Positions 32,893 through 42,132 of a stretch of DNA of 64,000 nt are shown one piece after another. A program made the position numbers and the translations under genes. The DNA lies in NCBI RefSeq assembly GCF_907163125.1, contig NZ_OU015319.1, positions 310,001 through 374,000 of the forward strand, given 5' to 3'. Each line of letters opens with the position of its first letter. Position 1 is the first letter of the stretch. Under the pieces are notes generated by a model, which was not told where the DNA came from, did not search any database, and saw nothing but the letters and a program-made list of their open reading frames with translations. Source of the DNA: Cloacibacterium caeni. GTDB taxonomy: Bacteria > Bacteroidota > Bacteroidia > Flavobacteriales > Weeksellaceae.

Positions 32893-35319
32893 TTAAGATT
32901 TTTTGAACCAATTTTTTGCTCTGTTGTAATCTAAGAAATAGGTAATTCTGAGCGAAAGATTGTTAATCATAGGTTCGTTAAATAATCGGTCAAAATTATC
33001 TCTCATGCTTAATCTGGCTACATCTAAGAAATTCTGAGCTTGATTTCTGTACAGTAAAGTGAGCTGTGAACCTGGCGCAAACCACCAACTGTAACGTAAA
33101 TCCAAGTTCCATGAATTGAAGGTGCCATCTTTGTTTTCGGCGAAACTAGTGTCTGGATTGAGTTCTCCATTATCTTTTAACGTGTAAAATTGTCTGTAGG
33201 CAACTTCCGAAAAATAATGACGGAAAGTTAGATTAATCGCCATTTTTTCATTAAAAGTATATTGAGAAGAAACACTGTTTTCCACAGAATTTCTTAATCT
33301 TCGGCCAATGAAAATATTCGTGGCGTCTTTTCCTACAAATCCTGTTTCATTATTGAAATTAGCATAATTTAAAGTGTGGAAAATAGAGAAATGGTCATTA
33401 AAACGATATCGGGTATTGATTTCTGACATATACGTAATTCTCTTATCTTCATTATATTTATAAAATTCTACATAACCACCGATTTTGAATTTTTTTCTTT
33501 CGTCTGTATTGGCAAAAACCCATGGATTATACATTGCCGGAATGAAAAGATATTTTCCGAAGGTTCTCGGTTCGTAAATATCATTGGTTCCAAGTGGTTT
33601 TACCATCAATCCACCTCCGAAATTGAAAAACTTTTTATTGGTAATTTGTAAATTTTGGTGAATCACGAAATCTGCAAATAAATCGGTTTCTAATCTTCTG
33701 TTATTGTTTACTCTAAGGCTGTAATTCAATTGATTGATATTGCCTTTTGGTTGCAAATAACGGTAATTGTAATTCGCACTATAATTCACATAATTGGTTT
33801 GTCCAGTAAATCCAAGGTCGTTAATATCATAATTTTTATCTCTCAAGAAAACTTCTGCGCCGAATTGATGACCTTTAATAATTTGGTTAAAACCAGCATT
33901 TCCTTCGAAACCGAATTTTTGTTTTTGATTTTCGAAAACCCAACTTCCCTCTGTAGAACCGAAAACATTAAATGTATTTTTCTTATTGGTTAAATCTAGG
34001 AAAACTCCAGTTGCATTAGCATCTCTGAAATCTCCGCTTCTCATCACACTTGTATTGATGAGGGAAACCGAAGAATTTTCACGAAATCTTTGGTCTAAAA
34101 CAAAGACATTATAGTTCGCCAAAGGTTCTGTTACTTCTTTTCTGATTTCGCCAGTGTTGATATTTCTGATGGAAGCTTCCGTTTTTTCGGTAATGGCATT
34201 GAAAAATCCAATTCCTAATCCTTTTTTTGTTCTTCCTGAAATTTTAGTAGCGTTAAAAAGTTTTACTTTTTCTGGATTTTCTGCAAATTCTTCATCGGCT
34301 GCAAGTTGAGGAAACTTACTTGGGAAACCACCAATTCTTCTGGAATAAAACATATTTCCTTTGTTGAAAAGCTCTGTTCCTTCATTGAAAAACGAACGCT
34401 GTTCGCTGAACTGTTGTTCAAATGGTCCCAAATTTAGAACGGTAGCATCAAAATTGGTTTGTCCAAAATCGGGAATTAAAGTGGTGTCTAGTGTAAAAGC
34501 GTCATTAATTCCATATTTCACGTCCATTCCGCCATTGATGTTGGTAGTGGTTTTTCCGTCAAAATAATTTACATAACTCGAAAAATAAGGAAGGAAAGAT
34601 AATCTGGTAGGCGTTTGTATATTTTCTACACCGTTTAGAATTCCGTCATATAATAAGAAACTACCTTTTTGATTATTCACATGATTCCATGTATAAGCGG
34701 TTTGCAATCTATTAATTTGTCTAAAAAAATTAATTCCCCACTGTTGTTTTTCGCTTTTAGGAAATCTCATCTCGAAATATGGGATTTTCATCTCAACAGA
34801 CCAACCGTTTTCTAAAATTTTTACGCCAGAATACCAAATTCCGTTCCATGAAAAATCTTCCCCATTTTGATTGGTGATTTTACTATCTGCTTGTACACCT
34901 GCTGCAGTTACGAATAACTCTAAACTCTGCTGTTTATCATTATATCCATTAATAAAAAGTACGAAAAAATCATCATTTCCTATATTGTCTCTTTCGGTGA
35001 GTTCTTTCCCGATTTTAGAAGGTTCTTTATCATACATCATCGCAGAAACATAAATCCCAGTATCGTCATAAGCGACTTTTACTTCTGTTTTGAAATCAGG
35101 ATTTTCAGCTTTGCCATTATTAGGTCTTAGTTCTATAAAATCATTGGCAATAGGTGCGTTTTTCCAAATTTCATCATCTAAAATTCCATCAATCTTTGGC
35201 GCTTTTTCTACTCTTACCGCGTTAATGGTTTTCCGGGTAATGTTTTCGGTTTTTTCTTCTTGTGCCGAGGAAAAACCAACAAAAAGAAAAGTGAATAAGA
35301 TGATGATTTGAACTTTCAT
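32893..35319 (-). CDS. Exported CBM9-like / DUF5916 outer-membrane protein
   Basis: An 808-residue exported protein. Signal peptide MKVQIIILFTFLFVGFSSAQ, then a family-9 carbohydrate-binding-like domain (about 30-215: AVRVEKAPKIDGILDDEIWK, VKVAYDDTGIYVSAMMYD). The rest is a long DUF5916 beta-rich region (YNVFVLDQRFRENSSVS, RNQAQNFLDVARLS) that probably forms an outer-membrane barrel. The ATG at 35319 is chosen over the frame start at 35349 because it begins a clean signal peptide. Substrate unknown; an envelope location is inferred. Confidence 0.85.
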   Translation of the reverse strand: MKVQIIILFTFLFVGFSSAQEEKTENITRKTINAVRVEKAPKIDGILDDEIWKNAPIANDFIELRPNNGKAENPDFKTEVKVAYDDTGIYVSAMMYDKEPSKIGKELTERDNIGNDDFFVLFINGYNDKQQSLELFVTAAGVQADSKITNQNGEDFSWNGIWYSGVKILENGWSVEMKIPYFEMRFPKSEKQQWGINFFRQINRLQTAYTWNHVNNQKGSFLLYDGILNGVENIQTPTRLSFLPYFSSYVNYFDGKTTTNINGGMDVKYGINDAFTLDTTLIPDFGQTNFDATVLNLGPFEQQFSEQRSFFNEGTELFNKGNMFYSRRIGGFPSKFPQLAADEEFAENPEKVKLFNATKISGRTKKGLGIGFFNAITEKTEASIRNINTGEIRKEVTEPLANYNVFVLDQRFRENSSVSLINTSVMRSGDFRDANATGVFLDLTNKKNTFNVFGSTEGSWVFENQKQKFGFEGNAGFNQIIKGHQFGAEVFLRDKNYDINDLGFTGQTNYVNYSANYNYRYLQPKGNINQLNYSLRVNNNRRLETDLFADFVIHQNLQITNKKFFNFGGGLMVKPLGTNDIYEPRTFGKYLFIPAMYNPWVFANTDERKKFKIGGYVEFYKYNEDKRITYMSEINTRYRFNDHFSIFHTLNYANFNNETGFVGKDATNIFIGRRLRNSVENSVSSQYTFNEKMAINLTFRHYFSEVAYRQFYTLKDNGELNPDTSFAENKDGTFNSWNLDLRYSWWFAPGSQLTLLYRNQAQNFLDVARLSMRDNFDRLFNEPMINNLSLRITYFLDYNRAKNWFKKS

Positions 35320-35408
35320 GTATTTTTTATTTAAAGAAATTAGTTGCAAAAAATTTTCATTTGTTTCAATTAGAACAACTAATCTTTTAGTTTTATTACA
35401 TTAAGTAC

Positions 35409-35440
35409 AAAAAAATCCGACAAAAATTGTCGGATTTTAT
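35409..35440 (-). terminator. Terminator after the DUF3108 gene
   Basis: Stem AAAATCCGACAA / TTGTCGGATTTT with a short loop, just beyond the stop at 35453. Confidence 0.75.
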
Positions 35441-35452
35441 ATTTCAAGAAAT

Positions 35453-36217
35453 TTATTTAGAAAAATTCAAAGGATATTTTACGTTGGCATATCCGTCTAA
35501 ACTTGCTTTGAGAGAACCTACTAAAAGTTCTGCTCTGATTTCTACGGGAACGTGGTTTTCGTCATTGGTTACCCACATCGTAACGCCTTCTTGAGATTTA
35601 AAAATTCTACCACTCATTACGTAAGGTTTGATTTTAAGACAAGAAATATCTCCAAATTTGGTGGTTTTGTTTTCTACAGCAACCACTTTTAGCATAAAAG
35701 GATAAGACTCGTCATCAATCCAAACATTCATTTTAATATTGCTTCCAACTTTAAATTTAGATTTGTCCATGCTTCTAAGGTTGTAAAAAGAAGAAAGCAT
35801 ATCTTGAATTCCTCTCATGGTTTTAAAATTTTTAGAAGTTTGGTCTAGTTTATTGGTGAGTGTAAGAGATTGATTATCATGGTTAAATTCGGTTTCATAA
35901 TGTCTTCTGTAACCACCTTCCGAAACGTTTCTAACATAATAACTAGGCAATCCAGTAGCGATATTAATGTAACTTTCATACACATCATCTACTTTGAAAA
36001 AAGCTCTTACCGCACCTGTACTTCTCCCAACTCCTGTTACTCTGTAATGAGGTTTTCCTTTATACATGATTTGGTTGGTGGTAAGAGTTGCTGTTCCTGC
36101 ATTTAAGAAACCATAATGTAACCTATACGAAAGTTTTTCACCACTTTTAATATTGTCAATTTGTGAAAAAACAGAGATTGAAATTAATAAAAATATAAAA
36201 TTGAATATTTTTTTCAT
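35453..36217 (-). CDS. Exported DUF3108 protein
   Basis: A 254-residue periplasmic or outer-membrane-associated protein. Signal peptide MKKIFNFIFLLISISVFSQ; DUF3108 features KSGEKLSYRLHYGFLNAGTA, VDDVYESYINIATGLPSYYV and a late VTMWVTNDENHVPVEIRAEL. Beta-rich, function undetermined. It lies upstream of the DUF5916 gene on the same strand but is separated from it by its own terminator. Confidence 0.85.
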   Translation of the reverse strand: MKKIFNFIFLLISISVFSQIDNIKSGEKLSYRLHYGFLNAGTATLTTNQIMYKGKPHYRVTGVGRSTGAVRAFFKVDDVYESYINIATGLPSYYVRNVSEGGYRRHYETEFNHDNQSLTLTNKLDQTSKNFKTMRGIQDMLSSFYNLRSMDKSKFKVGSNIKMNVWIDDESYPFMLKVVAVENKTTKFGDISCLKIKPYVMSGRIFKSQEGVTMWVTNDENHVPVEIRAELLVGSLKASLDGYANVKYPLNFSK

Positions 36218-36340
36218 AATCGATTTTTAAATATTTATTCCTTCGCAAATTCTTTGCCAAAATTTTAAAGTGGCAATTTTACGCATAATCAGTTGTGACA
36301 AATGTCATAAAAGTTACATAGGCCAAACCACAAAATTTGC

Positions 36341-36348
36341 TATATTTG
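36341..36348 (+). promoter_or_regulatory. -7 box for the ferredoxin reductase gene
   Basis: TATATTTG followed by CAAAAAATG, a near-perfect match; the leader to the ATG is about 50 bases. Confidence 0.6.
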
Positions 36349-36402
36349 CAAAAAATGAAAAGTTTTTATTCGTAATTCAAATTTACAATAAAAAATATAT
36401 AA

Positions 36403-37455
36403 ATGATAAATACAGATTTATTGATTATCGGAGCCGGACCAACCGGTCTTTTTGCTGTTTTTGAGGCAGGTTTACTTAAAATTAAATGTCACATCATAGA
36501 TGCATTACCACAACCAGGTGGGCAATTGGCAGAACTTTATCCTAAGAAACCAATTTTTGATATTCCTGGCTATCCATCAGTGTTAGCTGGTGAATTGGTA
36601 GATAATTTAATGGAACAAATTAAACAGTTTGAGCCTGGTTTTACTTTGGCAGAAACTGCAACTACTCTTAATAAATTAGAAGATGGGACGTTCGAAGTGA
36701 TTACCAATAAAGGTACTATTCACCGTGCAAAAGCTGTGGCAATTGCTGGTGGTTTAGGAACTTTCGAGCCGAGAAAACCTTTGATTGACAATATTGCAGA
36801 CTACGAAGAAAAAGGAGTAGAATATTTTGTGAAAAATCCTGAACATTTCAGAGATAAAAATATTGTAATTGCTGGTGGCGGTGATTCTGCACTGGACTGG
36901 AGTATTTTCTTGTCTAATGTGGCAAAATCTGTTACGCTTATTCATCGTAGAAATGAGTTTAGAGGTGCTCTTGACTCCGTAGAAAAGGTACAAGAACTTA
37001 AAAATGCGGGCAAGATTAACTTAATTACACCTGCAGAAGTAATTGGTCTAAAAGGTGATGGTCATATAGAAGCTATTACAGTAGATAAAGAAGGTGAAGT
37101 TTACGATTTGGCAACCGATTATTTTATTCCGCTTTTTGGACTAACTCCTAAATTAGGTGATATTGCGAATTGGGGATTAGAAATTGAGAAAAATGCGATT
37201 GTGGTAAATAACGCTTTGGATTATCAAACCAATATTGAAGGCGTTTATGCAATTGGCGACGTGAATACTTATCCAGGAAAATTAAAATTAATTTTGTGTG
37301 GTTTCCACGAAGCAACTTTGATGTGTCAAAGTGTCTACAATAGAATGAATCCTGGTAGAAAATATGTCTTGAAATATACTACTGTAAGTGGAGTAGATGG
37401 TTTCGATGGAACCAGAAAAGAAGCTGAAAAAGCAGTAGTGAAGAAGATAGATTAA
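36403..37455 (+). CDS. Ferredoxin--NADP+ reductase (thioredoxin-reductase-like type)
   Basis: A 350-residue flavoprotein of the YumC-type FNR family. FAD-binding GAGPTGLFAVFEAG (about 9-22) and PQPGGQLAELYPKKPIFDIPGYP; NADPH-binding AGGGDSALDWSIFL (about 164-177); C-terminal YAIGDVNTYPGKLKLILCG. The CxxC redox pair of true thioredoxin reductases is absent, which separates it from TrxB. The next gene encodes a [2Fe-2S] ferredoxin, its likely electron partner. The 90-base gap between the two is filled by a heptanucleotide repeat array. Confidence 0.9.
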   Translation: MINTDLLIIGAGPTGLFAVFEAGLLKIKCHIIDALPQPGGQLAELYPKKPIFDIPGYPSVLAGELVDNLMEQIKQFEPGFTLAETATTLNKLEDGTFEVITNKGTIHRAKAVAIAGGLGTFEPRKPLIDNIADYEEKGVEYFVKNPEHFRDKNIVIAGGGDSALDWSIFLSNVAKSVTLIHRRNEFRGALDSVEKVQELKNAGKINLITPAEVIGLKGDGHIEAITVDKEGEVYDLATDYFIPLFGLTPKLGDIANWGLEIEKNAIVVNNALDYQTNIEGVYAIGDVNTYPGKLKLILCGFHEATLMCQSVYNRMNPGRKYVLKYTTVSGVDGFDGTRKEAEKAVVKKID

Positions 37456-37482
37456 ATTTTTAGTATTTGGTAGCTAGACTTA

Positions 37483-37531
37483 TTACCAATTACTAATTAC
37501 CAACTACCAATTACCAACTACCAATTACCAA
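37483..37531. repeat. Heptanucleotide tandem array (TTACCAA/CTACCAA, 7 copies)
   Basis: Seven consecutive 7-base units: TTACCAA, TTACTAA, TTACCAA, CTACCAA, TTACCAA, CTACCAA, TTACCAA. It lies between the reductase and ferredoxin genes, directly upstream of the ferredoxin start. Confidence 0.9.
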
Positions 37532-37546
37532 AATATAACTACTAAA

Positions 37547-37876
37547 ATGTTAGATGTAAACATAAAAATTACAGATAGAAACGGAGTTACCCATGAAGTT
37601 GCTGCGCCTACAGATATGGCGATGAACTTGATGGAAATCGTGAAACTCTATGAATTAGCAGAAGAAGGAACCATTGGTGTTTGTGGAGGAATGGCAATGT
37701 GCGCATCTTGTCAATGCTATGTAAAAAGTGATACTACGCTTCCTGAAAAATCAGATGAAGAAGAAGCGATGCTTTCTGAAGCTTATAATGTGAAAGAAAA
37801 TTCTAGATTAGGCTGTCAGATTCACATTACAGAAGATTTAGAAGGTCTGGAAGTAGAGTTGGCTCCTTACGAGTAA
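37547..37876 (+). CDS. [2Fe-2S] ferredoxin
   Basis: A 109-residue adrenodoxin-type ferredoxin. The four cluster ligands are visible in GVCGGMAMCASCQCYV (about 43-58, Cys-x5-Cys-x2-Cys) and LGCQIH (about Cys92). It probably accepts electrons from the reductase encoded just upstream for Fe-S biogenesis or other redox enzymes. Terminator downstream. Confidence 0.92.
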   Translation: MLDVNIKITDRNGVTHEVAAPTDMAMNLMEIVKLYELAEEGTIGVCGGMAMCASCQCYVKSDTTLPEKSDEEEAMLSEAYNVKENSRLGCQIHITEDLEGLEVELAPYE

Positions 37877-37896
37877 ATGTTCTTCTGAAAAAAATA

Positions 37897-37933
37897 AAAA
37901 AAGGCTGTTTCAATTTCCGAAACAGCCTTTTTC
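37897..37933. terminator. Bidirectional terminator between the ferredoxin and M14 peptidase genes
   Basis: Stem AAAGGCTGTTTC / GAAACAGCCTTT with loop AATTTCC and flanking A and T runs. Confidence 0.85.
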
Positions 37934-37948
37934 TTTATCAAGATTGAA

Positions 37949-40450
37949 TTAATTCACTAAAAATAAAGCATTGCTAAATAACAGAATTCCGTTTTCCCAA
38001 AATGATCTAAAAAGCGGATTGTCTATCATGTAAACCAGTTTACCAGAGCCTTTGCTTTCTACTGAATAACTTACTGTTTCGGGTAGTTTTTTTCCGAAAT
38101 TGTGGCCAATATAACCATAGCTTTTATAGTTTTTAGGTACATAAACTACATTGTTGCTTCCTTTCAATAAAGAATAGATTTTGTCTCCCGTTTTTAAACT
38201 GTAATATTTTTTGCCTAATCCAAAAGATAAAGGATGGGTAATGTCTAAATTATTCTCAATGATTGCACCAGGAATGGAATTGGCCAATAATCTTCTTTCT
38301 TCACTGCCAGAATCTAAGAAACGTTCTTTCAACTCCTTTTCTTTTTTTAATTTTTCCGCAGCTTGTTTTTCTTCATCTGAAGCATAAGGATTTAAGGCGA
38401 AACCTTCTTTTCCGTCAAAGATATTTAGTGCGCCATCAATTGCAATTACTTTTCCGCCATTGTTAATCCATTCTGTTAATCTCTTCATTTCAGCATCAGA
38501 AAAATTATATTTTCCGTCTGCCAACACCAAAGTATTAAATTCAAAAAGTTTTACATTTTTGAGTTTATTTTGCTCCACAATTGTTACAGGATAATTCAAG
38601 ACTTCATCAAAATAATACCAAGCAGCACCAAACTCAGTAGAAGTAACGCCTTCACCAGAGAGTAAAAGTACTTTTGGAGCTTTCATCAACGGGAAGTTCT
38701 CTCCACCTAAATCTTTAGCATTTTTAGAAAAACCTGTAGAAATAGTAGTGAAATCATTTTTCTTTTTTACGATTTCTCCTACAAGGTTTTCAAAATCAGT
38801 AATTTTTGGGTTGTCTCCTTTAGTGATAACAATTCCTCCAGGTTCTATGGTAGCCTCGCCAAAAATAGCCTGTTTCATGGCATATCTTACTTTAATATCT
38901 TTTTTGTGAAGTTCGCCTACAATTTCTGCAGAAATTCTGTTGTTCCAAGGTACATAAAATGCGTAAACGTTTTTCGGAATTTCTTTAGAAGTAGTTTCAA
39001 TAGAATTTTTTGTTTTTATATTTAAAGCATTTTTCACCGCATAACCTTGCACGCCGTAAGCTAAAGGAAGGCTCCAAGCGGTAATGTCATAAGAAAGACT
39101 GTCCGTCATTTTATTAGTCGGTTCAAATAAAATCTGTGTGAAAACCGCTTTCGGTTGATCTACTTTTACAATTAAATCATTGGGCTCTACAGAAAAACTT
39201 TCATCTTTTTTACTGAAATAATTATAACCGCTTGTGCTCATTTTTTCAGTTGCATAAGCATATTCTATTTTATTAATTTTGAGGAGTTCTGCTAATTGAA
39301 CGTTTTTAGGATTGTGTTTAACCACATATGTAGCATATTTTCCTTTCATCTTCGTTCTAGGATTATTCATGAAATTTCTAAATCCTTTTATTAATGGTTC
39401 CATCTGCGAAGCAGAGGTTTCTACTACTGCTAAAACAGCAGTTTTATGATGGGTTAATCTTTCTTTGATGGTAAGATTTACACCATTTTCCATCGTAACT
39501 TCTCTACCGGCACGAATTCCGCCTTGTTCTATGGTCATTCCTACGGCTCCATTGTACATAGGATAAGTGTCTCCATAGCTAGGATAAAAAAGATCAAATC
39601 TTTCACTGGTATTATATAACCAATTTTTTTCATCAAATTTTGCGGCAATATTTTTTCCTAATAATTTGTGAAAATCTTTTTGATAGGCTTCAATAAATTC
39701 ATGTTGAGGTTCTGCTGCAGGCGGGAAAAAATAAGGAGAATCATATCCTTGCTCATGAATATCCGAATGTACATGTGGCATCCATTGGTTATAAATTGCC
39801 ATTCTCTGCTTAGTTTCTGCTTGTGTTTGCCAAGCCCAATCTCTGTTCATATCAAAAACATAATGATTGTATCTTCCGCCAGGCCATTCTTCTGCATGTT
39901 CTCTGTCGAATTTATTAGGATTGGTATTTTTACCCGAAATTTCTCTTAGCCAGTTTCCGTATCTGGAAAATCCATCAGGGTTAAGACATGGGTCTAAGAT
40001 AACAATCGTGTTTTTCAGCCATTCTTTAGTTGTTTTATTTTCTGGGTTCGCTAATTCGTAAGCTACAGAAAGAGCGCTTTCGGTTCCAGCCCATTCGTTG
40101 CCATGTACATTAAAACTTAGCCAAACAATGAGTTTGTCGCCGATTTTGGTTGAGGTTTTAGGAGCCATACCAATAGAAGCTAAATTCTGAAGTCTTATTT
40201 CTTCTAGGTTGGCTAAATTTTCAGGAGTTGAGATATAATAAAGATTAAGATTTCTATGTTCTGAAGTTTCACCGTATTTCTGGTGTTTTACATAAGGAGT
40301 TTGAGTGGTAAGATGATTGAAATAATCTTCTACTTGATGATAAAGGGTAATTTGTTTTCCATAAGTGGGTATAAATTCATTTGGACTTTTTACCTGTGCA
40401 AAACCAATTGCAAAAATATTAATCCATGAAAGAAATAAGAGTTTTTTCAT
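37949..40450 (-). CDS. Exported M14-family zinc carboxypeptidase
   Basis: An 833-residue exported peptidase. Signal peptide MKKLLFLSWINIFAIGFAQ, chosen over the 7-codon-longer frame. The M14 zinc site is visible as SFNVHGNEWAGTESAL (His and Glu ligands) and, later, a third His in HSDIHEQGYDSPYFFPPAAEP. The C-terminal half (about 480-833) has a type-1 glutamine-amidotransferase-like fold (KVLLLSGEGVTSTEFGAAWY, LVLADGKYNFSDAEM), a pairing seen in large Bacteroidota M14 proteins. Probably degrades peptides outside the inner membrane. Confidence 0.9.
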   Translation of the reverse strand: MKKLLFLSWINIFAIGFAQVKSPNEFIPTYGKQITLYHQVEDYFNHLTTQTPYVKHQKYGETSEHRNLNLYYISTPENLANLEEIRLQNLASIGMAPKTSTKIGDKLIVWLSFNVHGNEWAGTESALSVAYELANPENKTTKEWLKNTIVILDPCLNPDGFSRYGNWLREISGKNTNPNKFDREHAEEWPGGRYNHYVFDMNRDWAWQTQAETKQRMAIYNQWMPHVHSDIHEQGYDSPYFFPPAAEPQHEFIEAYQKDFHKLLGKNIAAKFDEKNWLYNTSERFDLFYPSYGDTYPMYNGAVGMTIEQGGIRAGREVTMENGVNLTIKERLTHHKTAVLAVVETSASQMEPLIKGFRNFMNNPRTKMKGKYATYVVKHNPKNVQLAELLKINKIEYAYATEKMSTSGYNYFSKKDESFSVEPNDLIVKVDQPKAVFTQILFEPTNKMTDSLSYDITAWSLPLAYGVQGYAVKNALNIKTKNSIETTSKEIPKNVYAFYVPWNNRISAEIVGELHKKDIKVRYAMKQAIFGEATIEPGGIVITKGDNPKITDFENLVGEIVKKKNDFTTISTGFSKNAKDLGGENFPLMKAPKVLLLSGEGVTSTEFGAAWYYFDEVLNYPVTIVEQNKLKNVKLFEFNTLVLADGKYNFSDAEMKRLTEWINNGGKVIAIDGALNIFDGKEGFALNPYASDEEKQAAEKLKKEKELKERFLDSGSEERRLLANSIPGAIIENNLDITHPLSFGLGKKYYSLKTGDKIYSLLKGSNNVVYVPKNYKSYGYIGHNFGKKLPETVSYSVESKGSGKLVYMIDNPLFRSFWENGILLFSNALFLVN

Positions 40451-40513
40451 ATCTGATTTAAATTTTCTCAAAAATAACGATTATATCATTACTAGAAATA
40501 GGTTTTTAATAAA

Positions 40514-40548
40514 AATTCCAAAACTAAATGTTTTGGAATTTTTTTTAT
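40514..40548 (-). terminator. Terminator after the surface-protein pair
   Basis: Stem ATTCCAAAAC / GTTTTGGAAT with loop TAAAT. The central 19 bases CCAAAACTAAATGTTTTGG are identical to those of the terminator at 42079. Confidence 0.8.
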
Positions 40549-40566
40549 TTTATTTTAAAACTAGTA

Positions 40567-41418
40567 TTAAAGAGAAGGTACTTCATACCAATTTGTTCCA
40601 TCGCAAATGAATTCCGTTGCGCTAATAGTTATTCCATAAGTGTTAGAGGCTTTTATCCCATCAGAAGCAGTGTAAAGTAGTCCAAAAGGCGTTTTACTTT
40701 TTACTTTAATTGTTGTATTACTGTTATATTGAGTGTATGATAATTTTAGTCTTGCGCCATTTCCTACAACAGCTGGAGATGGTAAAGTAATGTTTATATT
40801 AACAGTTTCAGAAGTAAAAGCGGAATAATTTAAAAGTAATACACCTCCAATACTAGAATTTTGTACGGTGTAATTAAATGTTGTAGAATTTACATTTACA
40901 ACAGAAAAAGGAGCGTTTGTTGTGGATAATGTAGCCCAAGTTCCATCTCCTCTTAGATAAGTACTAGAACTAGCAGTGCCTGTTGCTGAAATTTTAGTTG
41001 TGGTTATAGAGTTGTCGTCTACCGTTTTGGCATGTAAAGCGTAAGGAACGCTAAGAAGTTGAGAAGTGCCATTAATGGTATAAGAATTACCACCAGTAGG
41101 GTCTATTTCAGTTTTTATGAAATATAAATCGTTTCCCCAGTTGATATTTGTTAGAGAGCCACTTACAAGACTTCCGCTACCTATTTTAGCAGTAAAAAGT
41201 CCGTTGTTGTTTGTAGTTGAGTTTTGGGTTTCAGAGTATACTGTAGTTCCATTAATAGAACTTTTTAATATACTAAACTTAATTCCTACAGATTGGTTAA
41301 CTACTAATGCGTTAGATGCATTTCTTACCACTGCTTGATAACTAATTAAATTAGGTGTCTGCGCAATTAATAAAGTTGCAAATAAAAAGGCAAACAGCGA
41401 AAATAGATTTTTTTTCAT
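40567..41418 (-). CDS. Exported surface/adhesin-like protein, unknown function
   Basis: A 283-residue protein with signal peptide MKKNLFSLFAFLFATLLIAQ. The mature part opens with ISYQAVVRNASNALVVNQSV and has a short LLSVPYALHAKTVDD block, both frequent in Bacteroidota cell-surface or tail-fibre-like proteins. The Ser/Thr/Asn-rich C-terminus is predicted beta. It lacks the terminal sorting domain of its neighbour, whose stop lies only 4 bases upstream of this ATG, so the two are cotranscribed and may act together at the surface. Confidence 0.65.
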   Translation of the reverse strand: MKKNLFSLFAFLFATLLIAQTPNLISYQAVVRNASNALVVNQSVGIKFSILKSSINGTTVYSETQNSTTNNNGLFTAKIGSGSLVSGSLTNINWGNDLYFIKTEIDPTGGNSYTINGTSQLLSVPYALHAKTVDDNSITTTKISATGTASSSTYLRGDGTWATLSTTNAPFSVVNVNSTTFNYTVQNSSIGGVLLLNYSAFTSETVNINITLPSPAVVGNGARLKLSYTQYNSNTTIKVKSKTPFGLLYTASDGIKASNTYGITISATEFICDGTNWYEVPSL

Positions 41419-41422
41419 AGTA

Positions 41423-41899
41423 TTATTTTTTAATTATTTTATAAGTTTTAATAGTTTTAGCTCCTTTTTTTATGTTCAATAAATAAAGAGAAGGGAGACG
41501 CTTAATCATATTAATATTTGTGTCTTTTGAAGTTATTTCTTTTGATTCTAAGAGACGACCATTAGAATCTAAAAGTTCAAAACTTACATTTTTATAATCT
41601 TTATTGATGCTAATCGTTAAATAATCTGTAACCGGATTAGGATAAGCGTTGAAAAGAAGTTTGATTTCTGTTTCATTAATTCCTAAATAAGTGCTTACTT
41701 CATAAGCTTGTTGGGTGCCTTGAGAAATACTTCCGTTTCCCGAGCTTGTAGTAGTGTAAATCGTTTCTCCAATAGTAGAGCTTACCATTCCTGCTGAAGA
41801 ACTAGTGTCAGAACCAGAAGAGACAATAGCAGATTGGGCTTTTATAAGAAAAAAATTGCTTAAGACCAAAGCTAAAATAATGTACTTTTTTTTCTTCAT
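41423..41899 (-). CDS. Short T9SS type A sorting-domain protein
   Basis: A 158-residue exported protein. The signal peptide (1-21) ends in A-Q. A Ser/Gly-rich stretch (SSGSDTSSSAGMVSSTIGE) follows. The type A C-terminal sorting domain spans about 82-158 (FNAYPNPVTDYLTISI, FELLDSNGRLLESKE, ending KTIKTYKIIKK). The mature body is only about 50 residues, so it may serve as a scaffold or surface coat. The sorting domain implies export by the type IX system, whose genes are not in this window. Cotranscribed with the next gene. Confidence 0.85.
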   Translation of the reverse strand: MKKKKYIILALVLSNFFLIKAQSAIVSSGSDTSSSAGMVSSTIGETIYTTTSSGNGSISQGTQQAYEVSTYLGINETEIKLLFNAYPNPVTDYLTISINKDYKNVSFELLDSNGRLLESKEITSKDTNINMIKRLPSLYLLNIKKGAKTIKTYKIIKK

Positions 41900-42078
41900 T
41901 TTAATAATTGTTATTAATTTAATTGTAATTGGTAAAATATATTTGACAAAGAATAAAATACTATTAGACTTATGCTAATGTATTTTTGTTTTCAGAGAAA
42001 TTTCAATTGAAAAATAGATTTTTATTTAATATTTTTCTATAAAGGATTTTTTCAGGGTTATTATTATTCAAATATATA

Positions 42079-42114
42079 AAAAAAATCCAAAACTAAATGT
42101 TTTGGATTTTTTTT
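42079..42114 (-). terminator. Terminator after pepD
   Basis: Stem AAATCCAAAAC / GTTTTGGATTT with loop TAAAT, flanked by A/T runs. Its core is identical to that of the terminator at 40514. Confidence 0.8.
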
Positions 42115-42132
42115 AAAGTTAAAAGACAATTC

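Noticed and set aside
37483-37531. Possible CRISPR or minisatellite
   Set aside because: Units are 7 bases with no spacers, so this is a plain tandem array, not CRISPR. No cas genes are visible in the window.
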